Assembly: GCA_945787485.1 (NCBI GenBank)
Contig: CALZHV010000015.1
Span: 1-19,412, forward strand
DNA: 19,412 bases
Direction of reading: 5' to 3'
Source of the DNA: an uncultured Lachnospiraceae bacterium
Lineage (GTDB): Bacteria; Bacillota; Clostridia; Lachnospirales; Lachnospiraceae
The notes under the pieces were generated by a model. It was not told the DNA's origin, searched no databases, and worked only from the letters and a program-made list of their open reading frames with translations. Positions 13,235 through 19,412 of the stretch are shown here, piece by piece. The position numbers were made by a program, and so were the translations under genes. Position 1 is the first letter of the stretch. Each line of letters starts with the position of its first letter.

Positions 13235-16090
13235 ATGAAGTACATTTTAGCGGGATTGTTTTTAATAGATGCAATAATTGCATTTTATTGGTTTGGTGAA
13301 AAAGCTTTCTTTAACAGAAAATATGATGTTATCAATCGTGCTTATGCATGCGTGTGTCTGGCAAGTGGTATCTGGAGTGCGGGATTTGGTTTTTTGTACT
13401 TGCAGACAAACGAGGATGCTGCACATGTAGTTAAAAGTACAGCAATTTTCGGAACAGTATTTTATTTGATTGCATGCCAGATACTTGTCTGTGCGGTTTC
13501 CGGTATAAAAAAGAGAACGCGGTATATATTAGATGGTATAGCTTTTTTGGGAATAATAGTATACTTATTGTCTGTTAAAAGAGAACAAACTACATATTTT
13601 ATGTCTGCTCTTGGAATGACATACAAATTTAAACCGGGTTTGGTAAATAGTATATATACAATATACTTTCTTTTGGTAGCAACAAATTTATTTGCAGTAA
13701 TTATGCATATGATAATAAAGGGAGAAACGAAACGATTAAAATCCTTTGGATATAACTTTCTTATTGTAACATTATTTACGGTTGCGGGTACTATATTTGA
13801 CATGATTTTTCCTGCGCTTGGATTCCCTGCCATGCCTGGCAGTAATGTAACCCAGTTCTGGGCACTTATAGTTTTACGTCACTCGATGCAAATCATAAAT
13901 ACAAGTATGATAAACAAAGAAAATATGTCAGGATATATTTATTCGATAATAGATTTGCCTGTCTTTGTATTTGATGATAAATTGTCCCTTAGGATAGCAA
14001 ATAATGCGGCGATTGAGGCATGGAAAGACACGCTTGATAACGAGGATTTTTCCAAAATTAAAATCAATGATTTGTTTAATATTGAATCCGATAATATATT
14101 TGATTTCTCAGGAAATCATGCTGATATAGATATTGTTAATAAGAGTGGGGAGACACCTTACAATGTTAAGATATCCAAAATTATCGACAGATATGGAGAT
14201 AAAACCGGATATATTGTATTTGCAAATGACTGTTCGGAAAGAAATAAAAATATGCAGGCATTGCTTTATGCAAGAGAGGCAGCTGATGCGGCTAATCGTG
14301 CAAAAAGTGAATTTTTAGCTAACATGAGCCATGAAATAAGAACTCCAATGAATGCGATTATGGGTTGTGCAGACCTTGCACTTATTGAAAATGAATCAGA
14401 TAGTATTGAAGAATATCTTGTAAATATTAAATCTGCTTCTCTAAACCTGTTGGGGTTAGTTAATGACATCCTTGATATCTCAAAAATTGAATCAGGTAAG
14501 ATGAATTTGATTAATGTCAACTACAATAGCGCTGAATTACTTCATGAAGTATGCGAAATGATTGAACCGCTTTGTAATGCCAAAGGACTGAAATTTGTTG
14601 TAGACATTGCAGATAATATTCCGTCAGCATTGCATGGCGACAGAAAACGAGTACAGAGTATAATAATAAATCTGCTCAATAATGCCGTCAAGTATACGAT
14701 GGAAGGACAAATAAAATTAAAAATTGATTGTGTTGAAAAAAATGAGAAAACAGCCAGATTTGAAATACAGGTTGCTGATACCGGAATTGGTGTAAAAGAA
14801 GAAAATCTTGAACAGATATTTACAGCATTTACACAGGTTGACGTGCACAAGAATTATGGAAAAGAAGGTACCGGTCTTGGACTTGCTCTTGTAAAAGGTA
14901 TATGTCAGATTATGAACGGAGATATCTTTGTGGAGAGTGTTTACGGAGAAGGAACAACATTCACTGCTATTATTGAACAGCAAATACTCGATGATACAAT
15001 AATGGATGTTGAGGAGATAACAAAATCTGTAGTTGATAATGCTCGCCCAAGTGATATTACGATTATTGATACTTCTGTTCTTGTTGTAGATGACAATATT
15101 GTAAACTGTAACGTTATTTCCAAGCTGCTAAAACATTATGCAATAAAGACTGATATTGCATTTGGTGGAAGAGAAGCCATTGGTTTGTGTAAGAACAACA
15201 AATATGATATTGTGTTTATGGACCAGATGATGCCTGAGATAGACGGTATTGAAACAATGAATTACTTAAGAACATCTCTGCCACACTATGCAAAGGGAAA
15301 GGAAGGAAAGATTGTAGTTCTGACTGCCAATGCAATAAGAGGAGCAAGAGAAAAATTAATAAACAAGGGTTTTGATGAATACCTGTCAAAGCCTATTGAT
15401 TATACAGAATTAGAAAGAGTATTAAAAATATTTATTCCAAAAGAAAAAATAATGATAAAGGATGGACAAACAGAAATGGCAGAACAAAATATACATTTGA
15501 AAATTAAGGACTACCTTGATTTTCTTGATTACGAAAAGGGTGTGTCTTACGTTGCCGGCAGTGAAGAAACATATATCGAAATATTGAAGATGCTTATTAT
15601 TTCAGCATTGGAAACAAAGGATAAGCTTTATACAACAATAAATAATTATGAAGACATAGATTATAAGAATTATGCTATCTATGCGCATGCAATAAAAGGC
15701 TCGCTTCTTAATGTTGGTGAGCAGAAGGTCGCAGAGTGCTTTAAGGAACTGGAGTTTGCAGGTAAGGGCACTGATGGTAATCTTATTAAAGAAAAGACAG
15801 ATGAATATTGCGCTTTGCTCGATGATATTATTAATAAGATTAAATTTGCACTTGAGGAATGCGGATATATAGAAGCAGAGGAAAAATCTTCAGAAAATGA
15901 ATACAACATTGAAGAACAATTAAAAGAAATAAAGAAAGCTGTAAATGATTTCGATTTTGCATCGGTTAATGCAATACTCAGAAAAGTTGACATGAATATG
16001 CTTGATGACGAACAGAAAATACTTGTTGCGAATCTTGAAAAGGCAATAGACGAAATGGATATAGCCTTATTGGATAAACTTTTAGCATAA
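13235..16090 (+). CDS. 7TM-PAS hybrid histidine kinase with receiver and HPt domains
   Basis: A 951-residue membrane sensor. Residues 1-225 form seven hydrophobic segments like the HisKA_7TM sensor module. A PAS-like domain follows (about 230-340). HisKA has H366 in NMSHEIRTPMNAIMG. HATPase_c has the N box NLLNNAVKYT, G1 DTGIG and G2 EGTGLGLALVKG. The receiver (about 605-725) has the acidic pair in VLVVDDN, phospho-acceptor D663 in VFMDQMMPEIDG and the conserved Lys in YLSKPIDY. An HPt domain has H818 in YAHAIKGSLLNVG. A helical extension of about 80 residues follows HPt. All phosphorelay residues are intact. No separate response regulator is adjacent, so the final target is unknown. AGGGG lies 9 bases before the ATG. 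It is the last plus-strand gene before a terminator. Its final 33 bases are duplicated near 18812. Confidence 0.92.
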   Translation: MKYILAGLFLIDAIIAFYWFGEKAFFNRKYDVINRAYACVCLASGIWSAGFGFLYLQTNEDAAHVVKSTAIFGTVFYLIACQILVCAVSGIKKRTRYILDGIAFLGIIVYLLSVKREQTTYFMSALGMTYKFKPGLVNSIYTIYFLLVATNLFAVIMHMIIKGETKRLKSFGYNFLIVTLFTVAGTIFDMIFPALGFPAMPGSNVTQFWALIVLRHSMQIINTSMINKENMSGYIYSIIDLPVFVFDDKLSLRIANNAAIEAWKDTLDNEDFSKIKINDLFNIESDNIFDFSGNHADIDIVNKSGETPYNVKISKIIDRYGDKTGYIVFANDCSERNKNMQALLYAREAADAANRAKSEFLANMSHEIRTPMNAIMGCADLALIENESDSIEEYLVNIKSASLNLLGLVNDILDISKIESGKMNLINVNYNSAELLHEVCEMIEPLCNAKGLKFVVDIADNIPSALHGDRKRVQSIIINLLNNAVKYTMEGQIKLKIDCVEKNEKTARFEIQVADTGIGVKEENLEQIFTAFTQVDVHKNYGKEGTGLGLALVKGICQIMNGDIFVESVYGEGTTFTAIIEQQILDDTIMDVEEITKSVVDNARPSDITIIDTSVLVVDDNIVNCNVISKLLKHYAIKTDIAFGGREAIGLCKNNKYDIVFMDQMMPEIDGIETMNYLRTSLPHYAKGKEGKIVVLTANAIRGAREKLINKGFDEYLSKPIDYTELERVLKIFIPKEKIMIKDGQTEMAEQNIHLKIKDYLDFLDYEKGVSYVAGSEETYIEILKMLIISALETKDKLYTTINNYEDIDYKNYAIYAHAIKGSLLNVGEQKVAECFKELEFAGKGTDGNLIKEKTDEYCALLDDIINKIKFALEECGYIEAEEKSSENEYNIEEQLKEIKKAVNDFDFASVNAILRKVDMNMLDDEQKILVANLEKAIDEMDIALLDKLLA
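16058..16090 (+). repeat. Kinase 3' end, parent copy of a 33-bp direct repeat
   Basis: The last ten codons plus stop of the kinase gene (encoding DIALLDKLLA) recur at 18812-18844 with 30 of 33 bases identical. The differences are at repeat positions 5, 9 and 29. The repeat ends exactly at the stop codon; I see no similarity beyond it. Confidence 0.9.
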
Positions 16091-16132
16091 ACGGAACGGT
16101 TGATGAGGAAGATGAACAGATTTCTATAGCAG

Positions 16133-16180
16133 AAAAGAACAGCATCTGAACTTTTGCAAGGACGGATGCTGTTCTTTTTA
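16133..16180. terminator. Bidirectional terminator between kinase and GGDEF genes (copy T1)
   Basis: A perfect 14-bp stem pairs 16133-16146 (AAAAGAACAGCATC) with 16165-16178, followed by TTTTTATT on the plus strand. On the minus strand the A-run of the left arm becomes a T-run, so it can stop both convergent genes. The stop codon of the minus-strand gene overlaps its right edge. The inner stem and loop closely resemble the hairpin at 18755. Confidence 0.88.
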
Positions 16181-18511
16181 TTCCATCGTTACGGAAGCAA
16201 ACGCTTTCTTTTTCTCCCGCTTCACTTTCTTTTCCAGATACAAACGCTTGTCCGCTATATCCAGTATATCATTGATATTCATAGCCGGCGAGCAGAAGGA
16301 TTCACAGATACCGAAGCTCATTTCGATTGGGTATGGTTTACCTGCCTTTTCGTTGTGTTGTAATGTAATTTCCACAATTCTCTGTCGTATAACACTCTCG
16401 TAATCAGAAACTCCAATAAGCGCAAATGCAACAAATTCATCTCCGCCAAAACGGGCTACAATATCGGTACTTCGAAATGCGTCTTTTAGGATGGATGCCA
16501 TCTCATGAATGGCAAAATCACCCTCGTCATGTCCAAATCGGTCATTTATCATCTTGAGATTGTCCATGTCCGCATAAAGAACCATAACCTCTTTTCCAAG
16601 ATTCATAGGATTACTGATTATGGACTGTACATTTTCAAGGAAGCCCCAACGATTATACAGACCGGTCAGCTGATCAGTCTTTGACATCTCAGCAAGACGC
16701 TGATTGTTTTCCGACATCTGTTCGAGACTGGCTTTGAGCTGCAAATGTATCTTTTTCTGTTGCTCTAATAACAGCAATGATTTTAATGCTATAGAAATCT
16801 GTACCGTTACCGGGGCCAGATTTTTGAAATACTCATAATGCATTTCTCCCATCAATACGCCATACAATTCTTCTCCGGAGAAAAGTGGAACAAGAACCAT
16901 TGTAACTCGACGATCAAGCGGCATCTTATCATTGAAGAAAATATTATCTGTTTCTATCAACTGTTCATCTGAAGGAACACTGAAGGCTCCGGCTTCATTG
17001 TAATATGCACGAAACAGCATCTTCTCCGGCTTTATAAACTCATATCCCCGTGGATGACGGATGTTATCCTCAAAGGTAAACATATATGCCGTATGCATAC
17101 CGATTGCCGACAGGTTATCGAGGGCACGTTCATAAGGAATTCGACCGTTATCGTCTAATCGGAACATGTCAACTGTCATTGTGTTGATGATTCGTGACAT
17201 CTGCTCGATACCTTCCTGTTGACCGTGGATGACCTGACCATTGATAATTGTGAGTTCACGGTAAAATACAGAGAATAAATCCATAATATCTAACTGTAGT
17301 GCTAAATCCTCCGTCGTATTGCGAAGCTCATACTGTAATGAAAGAAGCACATCTGAAATCAGTTCCGCTTTTGTATATCGAAGAATTGGCTGTGAAACTA
17401 AATCTGAGAATATATGCATTGCATCCTTTTTGTTTTCATGAAATGTTTCCGGCTCCGTCATCTTGCAAAGCAGCTTCACAAGCATGGATATATCATTTTT
17501 TATCGCCCTGATGGTATCGCCCTTGACATAATTTCCGAACAGATAATTATGAATCTGCTTAATCATCACCTGGCTGTTCTCACCATGGAAAATATTCTGA
17601 ATTCCTAACTTTTCCGACATATTCTGATAATCAAAACCGACACAGCCGCAGGAAGAACGTTTCATCAAATGAGTATTTACTTTTAAGTTGTCCAATTTTC
17701 CGGTTCGGATAAAATTACCCGCCTTAGTGATTGCCTTGTATGAAAGTTCGGCTGCATTTGCCTCCACGGTTGTGAGTGGCGGAGATAATGTTGCCGCAAA
17801 AGATGAATTATCAAAGCTTACAACGAGCAGGTCATGTCCAACCTTGATACCCATTCTTGCAAATGCGCGATATCCTCCAAGTGCCATTCGGTCATTGGCA
17901 AAAACAACTGCATCTAATTCAGGATGTGTTGCAACAAACTCCCCAATCATCTGCTCGCTACTCTCCTCAAAATTGCCATAGATGACATAGTCATCATTGT
18001 ATGGAATACCGGTTTCCTGCAATACCTTTTTATAAGCATCTAAACGTTCCATCGCATCGACATTCGTAGCAGGTCCGCTCACATAACCGATATTTTGGGC
18101 ATTATGATCTACAATCAGATGTCGGATTCCCTGCATAAATGCAATCTGATTATCAAATATACTTGATGCATAGCCGTCCATCTTCGTATAAAGTGTAACA
18201 ACCGGTATACCGAGATATTGCTCCAAAAATGCAGCTCGCTCTTCCTTAGTCACGCGGGAACCAATCATTCCCAACATGACATATAGAACATCTAAATGTT
18301 TCTGACTTACAAACTGAAATAGGGTATTGTACTGATACTCGTACTGAATGTGATCATCCGAAATATCTGTGCTATCCAGATACATTCCGGGAAATATAAA
18401 CAAATTGGCGTCAATCGCAATAGCCCCAAGCTCTGCACCCTTGACTGCCTCTCTTGTAAAAACCGCATCAATATCATCTACGAAAAGACCTATGTTTAAT
18501 CTTTTTTTCAA
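16178..18511 (-). CDS. LacI-type substrate-binding domain fused to a GGDEF diguanylate cyclase
   Basis: A 777-residue protein with no signal peptide or membrane segment, so cytoplasmic. Residues about 1-290 resemble the periplasmic-binding-like sensor domain of LacI/GalR repressors (LNIGLFVDDID, ERLDAYKKVLQETGIPYN, DAVVFANDRMALGGYRA, split motifs), but no HTH precedes it. A middle helical/GAF-like region (about 300-600) and a coiled coil (LLLLEQQKKIHLQLKASLEQ) lead to the GGDEF domain: LTGLYNRWGF, ADMDNLKMINDRFGHDEGD, active GGDEF at 689-693 and inhibitory-site RSTD at 680-683. It should make c-di-GMP in response to a small ligand, perhaps a sugar. The start is TTG at 18511, 8 bases after AGAAGGGGGG; the ATG at 18538 has no SD. 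Two 60-base lines had 29 G+C each, against 20 in a kinase line, which suggests transfer. Confidence 0.85.
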   Translation of the reverse strand: MKKRLNIGLFVDDIDAVFTREAVKGAELGAIAIDANLFIFPGMYLDSTDISDDHIQYEYQYNTLFQFVSQKHLDVLYVMLGMIGSRVTKEERAAFLEQYLGIPVVTLYTKMDGYASSIFDNQIAFMQGIRHLIVDHNAQNIGYVSGPATNVDAMERLDAYKKVLQETGIPYNDDYVIYGNFEESSEQMIGEFVATHPELDAVVFANDRMALGGYRAFARMGIKVGHDLLVVSFDNSSFAATLSPPLTTVEANAAELSYKAITKAGNFIRTGKLDNLKVNTHLMKRSSCGCVGFDYQNMSEKLGIQNIFHGENSQVMIKQIHNYLFGNYVKGDTIRAIKNDISMLVKLLCKMTEPETFHENKKDAMHIFSDLVSQPILRYTKAELISDVLLSLQYELRNTTEDLALQLDIMDLFSVFYRELTIINGQVIHGQQEGIEQMSRIINTMTVDMFRLDDNGRIPYERALDNLSAIGMHTAYMFTFEDNIRHPRGYEFIKPEKMLFRAYYNEAGAFSVPSDEQLIETDNIFFNDKMPLDRRVTMVLVPLFSGEELYGVLMGEMHYEYFKNLAPVTVQISIALKSLLLLEQQKKIHLQLKASLEQMSENNQRLAEMSKTDQLTGLYNRWGFLENVQSIISNPMNLGKEVMVLYADMDNLKMINDRFGHDEGDFAIHEMASILKDAFRSTDIVARFGGDEFVAFALIGVSDYESVIRQRIVEITLQHNEKAGKPYPIEMSFGICESFCSPAMNINDILDIADKRLYLEKKVKREKKKAFASVTME

Positions 18512-18614
18512 AACGGCATCCCCCCTTCTCAAATTCATTTGTGTAAAAATATGTAATCCCGCAAAATAATAAAATCTTACACCTCATAGTACGATTGGCT
18601 GAATAATTAATTTA

Positions 18615-18644
18615 ATAATACCATATAATTACATATTTATACAA
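18615..18644 (-). promoter_or_regulatory. Candidate promoter of the GGDEF gene
   Basis: On the minus strand, TTGTAT (18639-18644) is followed after 18 bp by TATTAT (18615-18620), preceded by TGG to give an extended -10. The -35 match is modest (3 of 6), but the extended -10 compensates. It would leave a leader of about 100 nt before the TTG start. Confidence 0.5.
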
Positions 18645-18685
18645 ATAAAACGAAAGAAAAGACCGCTTGATTTCTCAAACGGTCT
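18645..18685 (-). terminator. Orphan minus-strand terminator
   Basis: AGACCG-C-TTGA (18660-18670) pairs with TCAA-A-CGGTCT (18675-18685) around loop TTTC, with one mismatch. Reading on the minus strand, the hairpin is followed by a T-rich tract (CTTTTCTTTCGTTTT). No minus-strand gene lies before it in the window, so it now insulates the GGDEF promoter. It may have travelled with that gene. Confidence 0.55.
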
Positions 18686-18754
18686 AGTATATAATTTGAT
18701 TAGAAAGCAAACGGAATCTCCGTTTTGCCCCAGTATTAAATGATTAAAAGATAT

Positions 18755-18797
18755 TAAGCATCTGAACTTGCCGGGACGGATGCTTATTTCTTTTTAT
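18755..18797 (+). terminator. Orphan plus-strand terminator resembling T1 (copy T2)
   Basis: TAAGCATC (18755-18762) pairs with GATGCTTA (18779-18786), followed by TTTCTTTTTAT. It shares GCATCTGAACTT, GGACGGATGC and TTCTTTTTAT with the hairpin at 16133, although the outer stem differs with compensating changes. No plus-strand gene ends before it. A smaller 7-bp perfect hairpin (AAACGGA/TCCGTTT) lies just upstream at 18709-18725. Confidence 0.7.
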
Positions 18798-18811
18798 GAT
18801 TATCTATGTAA

Positions 18812-18844
18812 GATAGAGCTTTATTGGATAAACTTTTAGTATAA
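18812..18844 (+). repeat. Duplicated kinase 3' end (remnant copy)
   Basis: This 33-bp copy of 16058-16090 still reads D-R-A-L-L-D-K-L-L-V-stop in frame, but a TAA lies directly before it, so it is not expressed as part of a gene. It lies 52 bp upstream of spoIIID, beyond the GGDEF gene. Confidence 0.85.
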
Positions 18845-18867
18845 TAAAATTTGTATAAGCATAGACT
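18839..18867 (+). promoter_or_regulatory. Sigma-E-like promoter of spoIIID
   Basis: CATAGACT (18860-18867) matches the sporulation sigma-E -10 consensus CATACA-T at most positions. GTATAAT (18839-18845) lies 14 bp upstream, in the -35 position. spoIIID is a known sigma-E target in Bacillus. The -35 part overlaps the end of the duplicated kinase tail. Confidence 0.45.
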
Positions 18868-18895
18868 GTACAAACGTCCTATTAGAGGTTTGTAC
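18868..18895 (+). promoter_or_regulatory. Inverted repeat around the spoIIID ribosome binding site
   Basis: GTACAAAC (18868-18875) and GTTTGTAC (18888-18895) are perfect 8-bp arms, 12 bp apart. The right arm ends one base before the GTG start, and the AGAGG SD (18884-18888) lies at the loop edge. The left arm spans the expected transcription start. It could be an operator, possibly autoregulatory, or an RNA hairpin affecting translation. Confidence 0.55.
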
Positions 18896-18896
18896 G

Positions 18897-19160
18897 GTGA
18901 GAGATTATATAGAACAAAGGGTATTGGAAATTGGGGAATACATTGTTGCCAACAATGCGACAGTCAGACAGGCGGCAAAACACTTCAAGGTATCTAAATC
19001 GACGGTACATAAGGATGTAACAGACAGACTGGAGGAGCTTAATCCCGGTTTGTCGGCAAGTGTAAGGGCGGTTCTTGATGTAAATAAGAGTGAACGTCAC
19101 ATTCGTGGAGGGCTGGCAACAAGAGAAAAATATATGCAGTACAACAAAAAACAGAACTAA
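18897..19160 (+). CDS. spoIIID: Sporulation transcriptional regulator SpoIIID
   Basis: An 87-residue DNA-binding protein that acts in the mother cell after engulfment begins. It activates or represses sigma-E-dependent genes. The N-terminal RDYIEQRVLEIGEYIV, the helix-turn-helix VRQAAKHFKVSKSTVHKDVTD (split as VRQAAKHFKVSKS and TVHKDVTDRL) and RHIRGGLATREKY are close to the B. subtilis protein, and the length is normal. The start is GTG at 18897 with AGAGG 8 bases upstream. A sigma-E-like promoter and an inverted repeat precede it. In Bacillus, mbl follows spoIIID; here an A-rich leader and an unidentified gene follow. Its presence indicates an endospore-forming lineage. Confidence 0.95.
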   Translation: MRDYIEQRVLEIGEYIVANNATVRQAAKHFKVSKSTVHKDVTDRLEELNPGLSASVRAVLDVNKSERHIRGGLATREKYMQYNKKQN

Positions 19161-19375
19161 AAAAGAAAAGTAAAAAATTACAAAAAGTACTATCGCAACA
19201 ATTAAAATAAGTTATAATATAATCAAAAAAATCAATCAGAAAAGCTAAGCAAAAAACTAAACAAGAAAACAAGTAAAAAGAATAACAAGAAAAATCAAAC
19301 AAGAAACCAAATAAAAAATAACAATATTAATAAACAAAAAACTAATAATAACATCAAGAAAAAGGGGTAAAAAAC
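19161..19375 (+). other. A-rich, T-poor leader with tandem -10-like boxes
   Basis: This 215-bp stretch has no credible gene. In 19261-19320 I count 43 A and 5 T of 60. TATAATATAAT at 19213-19223 contains two overlapping -10 hexamers, but no good -35 box is found. If transcription starts there, the following gene has an unstructured leader of about 150 nt made mostly of A with C and G. No terminator hairpin is visible after spoIIID. Confidence 0.6.
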
Positions 19376-19412
19376 ATGGAAAGAGAAATAATATTATTAT
19401 ATAGTGTACCGG
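19376..19412 (+). CDS. Start of an unidentified gene (truncated by window end)
   Basis: An ATG at 19376, 7 bases after AAAGGGG, opens a frame reading MEREIILLYSVP to the window edge. Only twelve complete codons are visible, too few to name a family. The strong ribosome binding site after a long A-rich leader supports a real gene. Confidence 0.6.
   Translation, partial: MEREIILLYSVP

Noticed and set aside
18512..18538. ATG start at 18538 for the GGDEF gene
   Set aside because: No SD precedes it, whereas a strong AGAAGGGGGG lies 8 bases before the TTG at 18511.
1..19412. CRISPR array, tRNA or rRNA genes, transposase
   Set aside because: I saw no regularly spaced repeats, no tRNA-like cloverleaf with CCA end and no recombinase motif on either strand.

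Overview
The window looks like chromosomal DNA of a low-GC, endospore-forming Firmicute, most likely a gut or rumen Lachnospiraceae. The reasons are AT-rich coding sequence, strong AGGAGG-type ribosome binding sites, a spoIIID gene, and the gene set (DUF4870, DUF815 ATPase, VanW, C39-like peptidases, 7TM hybrid kinases). The genus assignment is inference. I see no tRNA, rRNA, CRISPR array, transposase or phage gene.

Left part (1-8734). The window opens in the last third of rsmI (rRNA methyltransferase). A small DUF4870 membrane protein follows with its own promoter and a strong terminator. Next are an AI-2E-family membrane protein and a DUF815 ATPase, probably one transcript. A minus-strand membrane-anchored helical protein (3658-4281) starts 25 bp from a previously easy-to-miss 32-residue membrane peptide on the plus strand (4307-4405). 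That peptide leads a run of closely spaced genes: a secreted VanW-family wall protein, a HypE/PurM-like protein, and an Lrp-type regulator translationally coupled to an aminotransferase. The last two match the alaR-alaT pair of Bacillus. The run ends at a clear terminator.

Middle part (8735-16180). This is an envelope-facing block. It holds a membrane-anchored C39-like cysteine peptidase, a second secreted C39-like peptidase with its own sigma-A promoter, a MATE exporter, a membrane-anchored zinc amidase, and a 951-residue 7TM/PAS hybrid histidine kinase carrying receiver and HPt modules. The two peptidases, amidase and VanW protein all point to cell-wall or extracytoplasmic work. The kinase could sense that compartment, but no direct link is visible in the sequence.

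Right part (16058-19412). The most unusual region is here. A minus-strand gene for a cytoplasmic LacI-type sugar-binding domain fused to a GGDEF diguanylate cyclase sits between the kinase and spoIIID. Its base composition is clearly different (about 48% GC in two sampled lines, against about 33% in a kinase line). It is flanked by two nested pairs of direct repeats: a 33-bp copy of the kinase 3' end (30/33 identical) and a terminator hairpin with a conserved loop. This suggests a transferred gene whose insertion left duplications. The duplicated kinase tail appears to supply part of the sigma-E-like promoter of spoIIID. After spoIIID comes an extremely A-rich, T-poor leader in front of a gene that runs off the end of the window.
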